Made by a program: the position numbers and the translations under genes. The notes under the pieces were generated by a model. That model was not told the origin of the DNA, searched no databases, and saw nothing but the letters and a program-made list of their open reading frames with translations. Source: Arabidopsis thaliana (lineage: Eukaryota; Streptophyta; Magnoliopsida; Brassicales; Brassicaceae). From it: a stretch of 64,000 bases of DNA. The stretch covers positions 2,790,001-2,854,000 of the forward strand of contig NC_003070.9 in NCBI RefSeq assembly GCF_000001735.4. The letters run 5' to 3'. Positions 1-18,409 of the stretch are shown piece by piece; within the stretch, counting starts at the first letter, position 1, and each line of letters begins with the position of its first letter.

Positions 1-289
1 TGCAAATGGTTAAGCAACTGTTACTAGAAATATCTTTAGTTACTGTAGCCCTAAAAAACAAAGTTAACCTTTTCTATAAAAGAAGAAAGATGGCAAGATA
101 TCATCTCTCACACCTCTACTTCTTCCTATAAAGCACACACTACGTATCCAACAACATCGAAGAACTCGATCATTTCTGTTTTGGTATGCAATTAATGAAT
201 GTTCTTTTGGTCGGGTTTGTTGCTATTTTTAAAAAACTCATGGTTGATTTATCTCTATTTAATGCAACTCTATTAATGTGTAGGTACCG
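1..289 (+). promoter_or_regulatory. mudrA promoter and 5'UTR with probable leader intron
   Basis: TATA-like TATAAAG lies at 127-133. A plausible leader intron runs from the GTATGC donor at 184 to the TAG acceptor ending at 283, which leaves only a few bases before the ATG at 290. This is inferred from sequence signals only. Confidence 0.4.
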
Positions 290-3200
290 ATGGTGGTTAT
301 AACCGAAATAACCGACGATCGTTATGTCAGGACGGTGAGTGGCTCCTGGGCAATCGGAGCTGATGGAACATGGTTATTCATATCCAATCACAATAATGCA
401 GTGAGGAGGTTGAGCATTGGGGAAGGGGAGAAGTTAGCATCTGTGCGCCAGCTTGTTAGAGAAGCGTACGGACAGGAATACGTTGAAGGCCCACTACACC
501 TGACTTACCAATGGCCTGATTGGATGGACATGGAAACTACCTTTGGTGGGCGCACGAAGCCAGTAAGCATAACTTCAGAGGAGACAATGGGAGTGTTTCT
601 AGCTATGCGTTTTGAGTTGGAGGACTTGAGTTTGTTTGTCTCCAAGCAAACGGTGGATGATGGTTCCGAAGATGGTGGAACAAGTCAGACTTCAAGTTAC
701 GGATTTGCAGATAAAGGCAAATCACCTTTATACGTCAACGCTGAACGATCACCTAACTACGAGTCCGTTGTGTGGAAAAGGCTTATGGATGACGAGGCGG
801 TCCTCCGCTGGATGCGTTCAACGGAAACAGAAGGTCAAAACGTTGGAGACTCTTCTACCAACGTACAACAACACCCTGTGAGACCAGCTGTTGAGGCAGC
901 TTCCCCGATGTTAACGACTGAAAGTATGGACACAGCGACTGAAGATGGAGATCAGGTAAAATATTCTGCGTTTATTAAATTCAGCCACTCGAATATACCA
1001 TTACAGTACTAAGACATCTATTTACGCAGGAAGAAGACTCAACTGTTGTTGAGGCAGATTTACTTAAAAATCTGGGGTTACCGTCAATTAATTTAGCCAC
1101 TGAATCTTACGACTCTCTCAGTGAAGGGGAAGCGTACAACGACGAAAACGACTATCCCGGGGGCGAGACAATTAAGGAGTGCAATTTTTTTGGGCCTTCC
1201 GCAACTAACTTGGTGGAACCTCTAGGTGTACACTTGGATCTCGCGGTACCTCTGCATGAGGCTCTTGAAGACATGTGCCTTAACTTCGCATCTTTCAACA
1301 GGGATGCAGCGCCAACCCTAGACGAACAAGGGGAAGAAGGTACCAATTACATAGCATGTTGTTTTTAAGAACAACACATATTGCAAGAGTGTTCTAATAA
1401 TAACCGTCATATAGAGTAACATGTTATTCGTATAAATACCATGCAATAAAAATTTAATTTCGCTGAATTCCTGATTAGTCGTACGAATACAATCTTAATA
1501 TCCACATCATATTTGTTTAGTTTAAATAACAAATTGTATTTAATATCATGTAATATAATGATATGCTTACAAACCAACACATGGTTTCAATTTACGTTGA
1601 TATCCCTGAGATATCCCTAATCAAAATATAGAGTAACATGCTTTAATATTGAACATCATGGGATATAGATATTATGTTGGTCAAAGTGTTACTATTTAGT
1701 CATACAAATACATGCTTTCTACATTCACAACATGTGTACAGTGTAAATAACACACGAACTTTATTGTTGTGTAGGCCGCGTCGGAATGGAATTAGCAATT
1801 CGGGATGTGGTCTACGAAGGTGATGAACTGTTTGTTGGCCGGGTATTCAAAAATAAACAGGATTGCAATGTCAAATTAGCAGTTCACGCACTTAATAGAC
1901 GGTTCCATTTCCGTCGTGATCGTTCCTGCAAGAAACTAATGACTTTAACCTGCATTTCTGAAACATGCCCTTGGCGTGTATACATCGTCAAGCTGGAGGA
2001 TTCTGACAATTACCAAATTCGAAGTGCTAATCTCGAGCACACTTGCACTGTAGAAGAAAGGAGTAATTACCACAGAGCAGCAACAACGCGGGTCATAGGC
2101 AGCATAATTCAGTCTAAATATGCGGGCAACAGTCGGGGGCCAAGGGCTATTGACCTTCAACGCATCCTATTGACCGATTACTCAGTTAGAATTTCCTATT
2201 GGAAGGCATGGAAATCAAGAGAAATTGCGATGGATAGTGCACAAGGATCAGCTGCGAATAGTTTCACTCTGTTGCCAGCCTACCTACATGTGCTGCGCGA
2301 GGCTAATCCAGGTTCAATTGTTGATCTAAAGACAGAGGTTGATGGAAAGGGTAATCACCGGTTTAAGTACATGTTCTTAGCATTCGCCGCATCGATTCAA
2401 GGTTTCTCTTGCATGAAACGAGTCATTGTTATTGACGGTGCCCACCTGAAAGGCAAATACGGTGGATGCCTCCTAACCGCCAGCGGCCAAGACGCTAATT
2501 TCCAGGTTTTTCCCATAGCGTTTGGCGTGGTCGATAGCGAAAACGATGACGCATGGGAATGGTTTTTCCGTGTTTTGAGCACCGCTATACCGGATGGAGA
2601 TAACCTGACCTTCGTCTCAGACAGACATTCCTCCATTTATACCGGTCTTCGAAGGGTAATCCTTAAAATTGATAATTTTAAATGTTACATGTTATATACA
2701 GCATATGGCTCTTATTTATTTTAGAACACATGCTATCTACCAATATGCCCTGCTATATACGTATAACACATGTTAACATGCAGGTCTACCCAAAGGCTAA
2801 GCACGGGGCATGTATTGTTCATCTGCAACGAAACATAGCGACCTCATATAAGAAGAAACACTTGCTGTTCCACGTGTCAAGAGCTGCGAGGGCTTTCCGG
2901 ATCTGTGAATTTCATACATATTTCAATGAGGTGATAAGACTAGATCCGGCTTGCGCACGATACTTGGAATCTGTTGGTTTTTGCCATTGGACACGCGCTT
3001 ATTTCCTTGGGGAAAGATACAACGTCATGACTAGCAATGTGGCGGAGTCTTTGAACGCAGTCTTGAAAGAAGCCCGTGAACTACCAATCATTTCCTTGTT
3101 AGAGTTCATTCGGACCACATTAATTTCCTGGTTTGCTATGAGGCGTGAGGCAGCTAGAACCGAAGCATCGCCTCTACCACCAAAGATGAGAGAAGTTGTT

Positions 3201-3753
3201 CATCGTAACTTTGAAAAATCAGTCCGATTTGCGGTTCATCGCCTTGACAGGTACGATTACGAGATAAGGGAGGAAGGCGCAAGTGTCTACCACGTGAAGC
3301 TTATGGAACGCACATGCTCCTGTAGAGCATTTGATTTGCTTCACTTGCCTTGCCCCCACGCAATAGCGGCTGCAGTGGCTGAAGGCGTTCCAATACAAGG
3401 ACTGATGGCGCCGGAATATTCTGTTGAAAGCTGGAGAATGTCTTACCTAGGTACCATAAAACCTGTACCCGAGGTTGGTGACGTTTTCGCTTTACCTGAA
3501 CCAATAGCCTCTCTCCGCCTCTTCCCGCCAGCCACGCGCCGTCCATCGGGACGGCCGAAAAAGAAAAGAATTACTTCAAGGGGGGAATTCACGGTAAACG
3601 TTATACATTTGGAATTTACTGTAACACCCTTAGTGTTTTAAATTCCTAACAATTGCTCAATCTTCATCTCAGTGTCCCCAGCGACAAGTAACACGTTGTT
3701 CTCGTTGCACAGGCGCCGGCCATAATCGCGCCACGTGCAAAATGCCCATATAA
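290..3753 (+). CDS. mudrA: MULE transposase (mudrA-like), five coding exons, about 915 aa
   Basis: DNA-binding transposase that cuts and joins MULE ends in the nucleus. Exons by GT-AG signals: 290-955, 1030-1339, 1775-2655, 2784-3593, 3673-3753; all phases agree and no stop interrupts. The order is an acidic N-terminal region, a MuDR N-terminal zinc-binding-like block (about residues 330-450), and the MULE/DDE domain with D546 in IDGAHLKG, D608 in VSDRH and a candidate E707 in NVAESLN, plus the CIVHLQRN motif. A SWIM finger follows (C797, C799, C809, H811). The last exon encodes a CCHC zinc knuckle (C898, C901, H906, C911). The family is clear from these motifs; the third catalytic residue is my guess. 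Two introns split it in several pieces, so an ORF search alone would miss that it is complete. Activity is unknown. Confidence 0.85.
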
Positions 3754-4626
3754 AGGTACAATGTTATTTTATACCGTATCATGCTATAGATAGAAACAAC
3801 GTTCATACAATTTTTATAATATCATCTGCAGGGGGTGTTGTGTCTCGCGTCTTCTTCATGAGTTATATGTTGTGTTATATAAGCAAGGGGAAGTCCATCA
3901 CATATGGATATTATGTAAAAGGAAGGGTCACTTGGTATAATGTACATATTAGCAATTAGATGTGGCAATTAGGGTGGCAACTAAAAGCTACGTTGAGAAT
4001 GCAATCAAGGGACCCCAATTCCAGTAAGTGCCGTATAGAAGACCACCTTCTACGGACAAAGGATAATGTTCTGTTTTTTGGCTTTTGTGTAGAAAAAAAC
4101 TTTATGTTCCCCCTTTTGTAAACAGACTCATGATATTAAGTAAAGACGCGAGTGTTTAATTATTAATACGTGGTGTAATGTAAAATTCAGATCCACAGAC
4201 AAGGGGTTAAATGAGGAAATATATGAAACAAATATAACGAATAGATATAGCACCATTACTGGCAAATTAAAGTCCATAAAAATGTTCAGCCATCATGAAC
4301 TGACATTTTATGTCAAGGATTCCAACAAGATGAAATCATTCCAACCATAAATCAAAATAAGATGCTATTCGAGAAAACCACATGTGATGTTTAGCAATTG
4401 CGTGAGGTAAAACCGGGCACCGAGAGTTGAACAGTTCCACATAGGATTCCTTATGCCACTTCGACTATTTTCTCAGAACCCAATAAGTGCTTCTGCACCA
4501 CACATTTCACCCCCCAACTACGCCACATAAATGAGTGAATATATACACTAACAATATTGGACTATATATACATATTGGCTATCAACATCTCCGTCAATAA
4601 TAAAACGTCCTTCGGCCTACTTACAC
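3754..4626. other. Non-coding spacer inside the element
   Basis: AT-rich sequence between the mudrA stop and the F-box-like ORF. It contains a short open stretch at 3735-3959 without recognisable similarity. The frame of the next ORF is open back to about 4534 without an ATG. Nothing else is seen. Confidence 0.5.
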
Positions 4627-5112
4627 ATGCTTGCAAGGGTAGAAATGAGACAGTATCGTCAGAATCCAGTACTCATGCGGGTGGGTGGGCTGTTCAGAAA
4701 ACAATTTGACGACGCATTGGAGGCAAATAACCCGGAAGCACATTATCTTGAAGGGCTAAGGTATGCTTGTTGGGAGAAAGATTTAGTCATGGCAAAAAAA
4801 CACATTTTTAAAGCTGTAAACAAGGTAGATGAGGCGCTGTTTGTTATGGCTATGTTGTCTATTTGTGGTGGTGAGAAGGAGCTAGGTGAATTTTTCACTG
4901 AACAACTGTTTGCCCTACCTTGGGCCGAAGTATTAGCTATGGGTGATTCTTTATTTTCAGCTCTTGAACGAATGGCTGTGCGCCATGGTACAGCTTACAA
5001 GCTTACATGGAATGGGGCCCATCCTCCATGTGTATCAATCCACAACATATATAATAGATGCGAAGAGTGCTACATTTTCTTTTGTTCAAAAGAATTCTGT
5101 CGGCGATGTTAG
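4627..5112 (+). pseudogene. F-box-family-like fragment (At2g35280/At1g67623 type), 161 aa, F-box missing
   Basis: The protein shows the pattern of the C-terminal part of a Brassicaceae F-box family: EANNPEAHYLEGLRYACW, then a Sel1/TPR-like helical repeat, then a Cys-rich tail (CEECYIFFCSKEFCRRC). In that family an F-box of about 45 residues precedes this part. Here the in-frame sequence upstream has no F-box and meets a stop at 4528-4530. It could be a captured, truncated gene inside the MULE or a host gene remnant that the element entered. Recognition is by motif memory only and no function can be claimed. Without an F-box it could not join an SCF ubiquitin ligase. Confidence 0.5.
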
Positions 5113-5642
5113 ATGGTACAAGCTGCACCCAACGTGGAAATCTCGTAACCAGAAGGGAAGCATCCTTTAAAATAATATGCTGTTATTTTATATTAACCCG
5201 CGTAGCATCTATAAATCACATTCTGTTTGTAAAAAGTACATGTTTTATGTCTAATGTGTTAGTCGTTATGATAATGGTGTCAAATAACGATATTACATTA
5301 AAATGGCGTGATATGTACCTATATTACATGTTTTATATTGACTTTTTGATCATGTTAATCTGTCTAAGGTGTATAATCCAAAATATTTTTAAACGGGTCA
5401 TTATTATTGCAAAGTTTACAACCGGGTAAGTCCTAAATATCAACTAAGCCACAGTTAGAATGCATCTATATTTAAACGAATCATGAGGTAAATATAAAAC
5501 GCACGGTACATATTAGAATTGCAGTGACATATGTTTACTACACAAAACAGGTGCATAGAAAGAACATTAGGTACTCAACTGTTAGGTGTCTAATATATTA
5601 CAGAGTCAGGTAATAGAAGGTAAACACACTAGAACATTTGGG
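5113..5642. other. Spacer between F-box-like fragment and Ulp1-like gene
   Basis: AT-rich. An ORF at 5058-5429 overlaps the previous one in another frame and has no recognisable features. It probably contains the 3'UTR of the - strand gene ending at 5643. Confidence 0.4.
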
Positions 5643-8600
5643 TCAGACAATCCCATTAGCTAATTCAAAACCGGCAATGAAATATTTGTTAGCAGCAGTC
5701 ACCACATCAGCATGCTTCACTTCTTTGCAAGCCTGAATCCCACCATTGGCATGGGCTTCAATTAAACGAGCTGCCATGACTCCAGAATATTTTACAGAAT
5801 CTGCCTGTGGAATATCATTTTCTCTGTGAACCGCAAGAGATTTCAAACGAAGTTTCTTTTCCCCAGCCATTTTAATAGCAAATCGAAATAGATATGGTAA
5901 CATTTCAGCAAGGGGCAAAAGCACTTTCTTCAATTTTGTTTCACGCCATAATCCTGTATAGCAGTCGAGGACGCTAATGATCCTTGCACTCATATCAACA
6001 CAAAGCCCTACCCAATGCTGTAAATCAATGAGAAATGGAATGTAGACCACAGCAGAACCTGTAGGGGTACATTCAAGTAGGTCGTGATCAAACCCATACA
6101 TTCCCTTATCAGCAGACTTGACGAATTTTGGGTAATGCTTGGATAATTCAACCACAAATGTTGAATCAATGAATGAAACGGCTTGGTGCTTTTCAATGAT
6201 ATTATTTGCACACCAGTTAATCCTTATGCTATTAATGAAGATGTCCATAACCTGTAAATAGAGTAGAACGCATATTAGGTGTTTAAGGCAAACCCTATGT
6301 TTATAGAGCACTATGTAATCTTTTTTACCCACATGATATTTATCATACCATTTTGGGTACAACGGTCTTGAACTCAACAATCTCACGCAACTCAATGGCG
6401 GAAAGTGTTCGACAAGCCCCAAAATCAATGTCCCTAATAACAGCCATATGCATAAGTTTTAAGTAATATGAGTCAAACAAAATAAAATAGCATAAGGTTG
6501 GAATTAATACCCAGACATGCCATATAAGCGATTTATCTTGTTCTTACGGCTAACATCATGCCCAAAAGTAACAGACCTACCGCTTGTGGAAGAGGCTATT
6601 ACGGATTCATGTTGGAGCTGTGAGCAACGTAAACGTGATTAGAAAATCAGATGTTATCTTAATAATCAGGAAATTAGAGTTTGCATAATCCTAAACATTC
6701 TGTGTTAAACTTAATGGCATGTAATTTGTTCTAAAACCTTGATGTTTGTACGGGCAAAACACTTACAATATGACAAAACTTTTTAAATATTTTTTTGTTA
6801 TATTAGGTAAAACCCTGAACCATGCTGAAAATACATGATGTATCGCAAAATATAACCGTGTGCATATTAAACCAGTGTTTTGTTTTTAAAAACCATGAAT
6901 AAGTAAACTTGACCTACCACAAAACTACGAAATCCATATTTAACAATATCTTAACCATTCATGCACCCAAACTAGACCTAACACAAAACTATGAAATCCA
7001 TATTTAACACTAGCTAAACGCATTTATGCAACCTTGCCATCAGGGTCCACAATATCATTTGTTGGGGCTGGCAGGGACGGTTCAGATATCATCGGCATTT
7101 GGCTTAAATTGGCCTAAAATAAGAAACAGTTGCATGTAATTAGTTTGTTAGTGGTAACGAGAGTAAAAAATAATGAATTATATGATCTAACATTATCGGC
7201 TGTAGCAGGTGGGTCAGCAAGTCCTTCTCCATCTTTATCTGAAGCACCGTCATCAACCATTGGCCCGGGGGTTGACTTACATTGGGCAGTCAAATCAGAC
7301 TCTATCTGCAAGGCAAACAACAGACGTTAGAGCCAATACACGGAAAAAAAAAAACATAAAAACTATATGAGAAGGTTTGAACTCACTATGCATGGGATGG
7401 TGTACTGCAACTCTGGCTGACCTACATTGTATGCAACACCATCCATGTCAACAAGCACCACATATGGATCAGGGAGGCTGGGCTCAGATTCAAAGAACTC
7501 ATTGACGTCTGTGGGAGGAGGAAGCAAACACTGAGTATGACTCGCTGCAGCTGGAATAGGTTTATCAGGGCTAGTTTGGATATCATCAAGGCCCTCTCCA
7601 CCTATCCCATCACCGGGGGCATCAACCAAGATATTATCTTGATGGGATACAGTTTTATCACCAGAAACAGACTTTTCCGCAAACATATCGTCTAATTCTT
7701 TAGCCGGCAGAGTGGAAGAGCCAATGTCATGAATCCCATCTCTAGCTGACTCATCCTCAGTGGTATCAGTCACCACCCCTCCAACTTTGTTGATATTGAC
7801 AGCTTCAGGGGATACATGTTTATCAGCAGAAACAGACTTTTCAGCTGAACTGTTGTCTACTGCTGGCGTCAGGATGGTGGCTGCTGTTGGGCCATTGTTG
7901 CCTCTCTTCCGTTTCTGTTTGTTATGAAAACAATACTTGAATTAGGAAGAACTCTCATAAAATACAGAATATTTACAAAACTGTTAAACGTATACCAGAG
8001 AACTACGCAATCCAGGCCTAGTCGGTGGGGATAAGCGACCTATGGGGGTTGTAGTCTGTGTAGGTTCTGCGTCGTTAATATCATGCATCACTTCACCTAA
8101 GACTTGATCAATAAATCCAGAACCACTGTTCTCCTTCGACTGGGCTACCCTGCCATTATCCAAAACAACAAGGGAGGATCCCTTCTTCCCACCTAATCCC
8201 TCACCCACATCTCTTGACTTAGGACCACTGTGACGCTTATTCTTCCTGCCATGGCTTTCCCTCAACAAGCTGCTCAATCTAGCCTCTGAATCAGCTATAG
8301 CCTTCAACATACGCGACTCCATACGCTTGTCTTTCATGTCAATGTAATTTTTAATCGAATCTGGTATGTGAACCTGCCCTTTAGTTTTACGGGGTTTAGA
8401 AGAGCCAGGCAAGGAAGCATCAGGTTGTATGGTATCCTCATCAACACAATCATAAGTGCTACATACATCACTGTTGTCATTCCTTTCATCGGGTAGCGAA
8501 TCAGGGACAACACCACCTGAAAACATGGACCCCTTGAATATGTGCTCCTCTTTTATTAGTTGCAACATGTAGTCAACAGATAGATCTTCTTCGTCCTCGA

Positions 8601-10084
8601 CCCAACCTGACTTGAAAGCGTCACCAGTCGGTGTTCCACTCCAAATAGAAACGACTTTAATCTGAAAAACAAAGAGTTAGACTTTAGCCACATGATATTA
8701 TGTTTTATTACATGTACTAAAAGTATTTATACTGTTACTAACAGTGAAATATAGATTATGTACCCATGTGCTCCTTAAAAACAACATGTTATTTCATCAT
8801 ATAACCAGATGTTGTAATGCATACCGCCATACGTGACTTACTAAGGTAACAGGGTATGGTTATTAAAAAGAACTGTGATCATATTTAAAACCATGCAGTT
8901 TTTGCATAAATCATGATATAAATAATAAATAGTAAATCAGCACATATTAAAAAAAAACTTAACCACATGCTACACATTTACAGCCATGTTATGATTATTC
9001 TAAAGAAACTGTGATCAGATTTAAAACCATACAATTTATACAGAAATCATGATATAAATAACAAATAGTAAATCAACACATATTAAAAACCTAAGCCACA
9101 TGCTACACGTTTACACAGAATGATATGAATCTATAATTGTATGTTTTTGATAGGAAAAGAAGAGGTTTTCATGATAAAAACGAGCATATGAAAATTAATT
9201 TACGAGAGCAGAGATGCATTGCTCACCTGAGACTGCCGGTCGACTTTCCAAACAAGATCCAACTTCAAACTCCATAAGCGCTCAATTTCCGTATCTGTTT
9301 CCTCCATTTCTGAGTCACTATCTTCAACGGCTTCAGGGAATTGCAATTCTCTGATTCGAGGAACACTTTGCAGTAGCAAAAGTTGGAGTGCGTGTGGGAA
9401 ACCTTGAACGGTGATAGATTTCCGCATAAGTTTATCAGCTCCCCTTGCAGTAACACTCTTCAACGTCATTAGGAATGACATAGTCCCCCAAGGAAAATTT
9501 AGAAACATGTCTAAATTTTCTGCCATGTCCGCATGGACCGGAGAGATTTTACTTCTACCCGAGGTTGGGCATAAAACGCCATCAATCAAGGCCAGCACAG
9601 CGTAACGTAAACGAATTCCTTGATCTTGAACCACTCGCTTCTTCAGCCTGCCAACAACCCACTCAACAGATACATCACTGCGGTCAAATAGGCTGTACCA
9701 ATACTTGCCAGGCGCCAATTTTCGTTTCCCTTTCCTCTCTTTCATACGAGGCGGTTTGTCGCAGTTCAAACCGGTAACATTTTGAAACTCAGAAATGGAA
9801 AACCGAACAGGGGATCCAGAGAAAATTACCCAAATTTCTTGTTTCTTCCTAACAACAAGCTGCCTCGTTAGCAAAAAGTGAATAAGCTTCCCAGAATACG
9901 CGGCGCTTTCGGAGAAATCAAATAATTTCCCAAACTGAGATTTCCGGAGAATTTTCATGTCCTCCGCATCTAACGCGTTAGCGATGTCATCTATCAAAGA
10001 CAGTTCACTGTAGGACTGCACTCTCTCACCGTTGGGCTCGGATCCAGACCTAAACAATCGACGGGGTAAAGAGTTGTTCATCAT
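5643..10084 (-). CDS. DUF1985 / Ulp1-like (C48) peptidase gene of the MULE, eight exons, about 1,008 aa
   Basis: Exons read from the right: 10084-9227, 8661-7996, 7914-7387, 7305-7192, 7113-7033, 6617-6548, 6433-6333, 6251-5643; phases agree. Residues about 40-215 match DUF1985 (LIHFLLTRQL, PVRFSISEF, DGVLCP). The middle (about 290-770) is low-complexity, acidic and KR-rich. The last exon is a Ulp1/SENP-like fold: H885 in LQHWVG, D902 in SVLDC, Q955 in DIPQ. The residue before Gly-Val, normally the nucleophilic Cys, is Ser (S962 in VKYSGVM). ULP proteases remove SUMO; this copy may lack that activity, although Ser here may be common in the subfamily. The exon 6/7 and 7/8 junctions are the least certain; the 81-base intron 6252-6332 is in frame and open, so it may be retained. 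Confidence 0.75.
6912..7032. repeat. Imperfect tandem duplication, period about 64 bp
   Basis: Two copies (about 6912-6968 and 6976-7032) share ACAAAACTA, GAAATCCATATTTAACA and CATTYATGCA blocks in the same order. They lie in the intron of the Ulp1-like gene just next to the exon 7033-7113, so the second copy supplies the donor-side sequence. Confidence 0.7.
8850..9119. repeat. Imperfect tandem duplication, period about 134 bp, in intron 1 of the Ulp1-like gene
   Basis: Two copies (about 8850-8983 and 8984-9119) share the ordered blocks CTGTGATCA, TTTAAAACCAT, AAATCATGATATAAATAA, AATAGTAAATC, CACATATTAAAA and CCACATGCTACAC. The copies differ by scattered substitutions and small indels, so the duplication is not recent. 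Confidence 0.8.
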
Positions 10085-11282
10085 CTACAAGTCGAACCCT
10101 TTTCTGCACAAAATAGAAGTTTATAAATCAGAAACAGTATGTACCTAAGATTTCAGTTAATCGGAATATAGATTGGAGAAATAAAGAAGTTGATGGCGAT
10201 CGAGAACGTTGAATAGCTTAAACCGCATATATTTGTGAAATTACCTGTAGCCCGATGGAATTGATTGCCTAACTGCGAGATTGAATCTAAAGAAACGATA
10301 TGTATGAGAAACAATATAGATTTGAAATAGATATTCGGAGAGTTTGCAGAATCTATGGGTAGAGAACGGAAGACGTTTCCTCTCGGAAAACCAGCAAATG
10401 AAGCGGCGCTAGGTTTTTTTTTGGAGCTCCTGATATTTCAAAAAATTCGATAATAAATCGATTTCTCGAAATTAAAATCTATATCGTTTGCGTCCACATA
10501 CAGCATTGCTCTTACCAAGGTTTTCAAAATTCAAATTTCTGCAATCATACGCCTATACACCTATATGTCCCCTAACCAAGAACACAGTTATAGGGGGTTG
10601 CGGGTAATTTCAGATACGTCTCCGACAGACACTATAGACTCATAGTTAGTTTCTATATTATTATTGATTTCATGGTCATCTAGTGCATATACCCTATTCT
10701 TTCTTCCATTGAGAAATGCGATTATATTTTAAGATGCTTTTGCATTCGTTACGTTAGTTTTTATAGTCCAATGTAGATTAAGTTAAGATTTTTCTTTACA
10801 GATTCTCTGATTTTGTCTCGAAATTTACATAGTTAGTGGAATTTCATTTCTCTCTTCTTCTTTTTTGGGATAATTAATTGGAATTTTTTACGAAATCAAA
10901 CTGTTGAAAAAAAAATCAAAGAGAAATTCTATATTGAATTTAAGAAAGTAAAAAACCATTTAATAAAATTTTAACGATAATTTAATGTAATCAATTTATC
11001 CAATAATTCACAACAAAATAGACAAAGTAATCATATAAAAGGATTTATTTACTCCGTCGTTTGCTCCCGTCTTCACCGTTTCCTTCCACGCCTCCGCCGG
11101 CAAGCTAGTTTTCTGACTGGAGTTCCATCGTGGACGCCGTAATCCCTCTTTTTCGTACTGGTAAATTCTTTTCAATAGATTATCTTTGTGATTTATATAT
11201 CAAGTCTACAATCTAAATCGGAGACGAGATTCGGAAACCTCACTATCGATTCCAAACTTCAATTCAGATTATCTTCCTAAAA
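10085..11282. other. Right flank of the element and GPI8 promoter/5'UTR
   Basis: The left third holds the leader of the Ulp1-like gene, read leftward. From about 10,600 on the sequence is AT-rich promoter. A CT-rich segment at about 11,050-11,110 is likely the GPI8 leader. No terminal inverted repeat or target duplication was recognised. Confidence 0.4.
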
Positions 11283-14392
<3,110 letters not shown>

Positions 14393-15464
14393 AGAACTGA
14401 TATAATCATCTGCACTTCACTTAATCTATGTAGTCTGATTCACTGTTGCAGCTTCACACCCATTTTGTAATTTTTTGCACAATGCTATAAAAAAAAATCA
14501 CCAAAATCAAGAAAATATCAACTCTCATGCTCGAACCTCAGAAATTGTAGCCAGTTATGCTGCAGTCCACAGATTAATTGGCTACTTTTCAAGCCTAGAT
14601 CTAAGGTTCATGTTCATTCGGCAATAGTTAAATCTGCATAAAACAAGGGAAACACAAGATTTAAGGTTCAGAAATTATGCTCACCGTAGCTCTCAGATCG
14701 GGTTTGGTGAGCTGCTTGGTATGGCCTAGTAATAATGTAATATCATAAATGTTAACAAATAAAACAATATTCTTTACTTAATCTGATTAGGATACTGCAA
14801 CTTTATCCTTGGGTACTTGAAAAAGCAATAGTTTGTTACTATGCTAATTATTGTTAATTTTGTTTCTTACTCAAAATAACTATCTTCTACTATTAATGTT
14901 TTTAATTTTAAAAATTGTTCAACTTTATATTATTAAAGTATAATAAATAAAACCACAAGAAAATTTACAAAATGTAATAAAAAACCAAGTAAATGGAAGG
15001 ATGCATTGGTGTAGCCACATAAGTAGGGGCGGAAGGCAACAAAGAAGGAGCCATCTTTATCGCAACTCCTGAAACTGAGTCTGACCCTCTACTTACTTCT
15101 TTTATTGCTGCTCTCTCTCATTCTTAATTCCAATCTAATAAGTACGGGCTCTGCTAGTACAGATAGAGAGAGAGAGAGAGTGTAGACCAAGACACACAAC
15201 ACAACACAACAGAGAAAGAGAATTACATTAGTTTTTTTTCTTTCACATTCCTCTTGCTTATTGCTCTTCAAAATCTACCTGTACACTCTTCTCTTTTATT
15301 GTCTTGTTTGTATAAATCATCTCCTACAAAAATAATTAATATAAGTTGTCCCCTTTCTCTTTGCTTCTCTGTTTTTCGCAATTTTCTCTTTTTGATTCTC
15401 TTCCTTCCTTGGAATCCACCACACTCCATTTGCTTCTTCTGAGATCTGATCTCTCTCCTAGGTG
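14393..15464. promoter_or_regulatory. GPI8 3' region and DUF936-gene promoter/5'UTR
   Basis: The first part is GPI8 3'UTR. A GA run of about 8 units sits at 15165-15180 and is followed by CA-rich and then CT-rich sequence up to 15460, typical of a plant 5' leader. No gene is seen. Confidence 0.45.
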
Positions 15465-15477
15465 ATGCGCTGCGGAG

Positions 15478-18409
<2,932 letters not shown>

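Larger units (their letters stand above)
1..10450. mobile_element. MULE (Mutator-like) element carrying mudrA and a Ulp1-like gene; left end outside window
   Basis: The stretch holds a MuDR-type transposase reading inward from the left and a DUF1985/Ulp1-like peptidase gene reading inward from the right, with a short F-box-family-like ORF between them. Transposase plus a ULP-like gene is the known arrangement of the Kaonashi-type MULEs of Arabidopsis. I saw no terminal inverted repeat: the left end probably lies before base 1, and no match to the first bases was noticed near 10,440-10,620. The right limit given is only where TE-like sequence gives way to the GPI8 promoter. Splicing both genes by GT-AG introns gives open frames, so the element is not grossly degenerate. 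Whether it is mobile cannot be judged without both ends and target-site duplications. Confidence 0.75.

Noticed and set aside
6252-6428. Stand-alone 261-aa gene ending at 5643
   Set aside because: Its apparent start is a TTG inside a predicted exon; splice phases link it to upstream exons of the DUF1985 gene.
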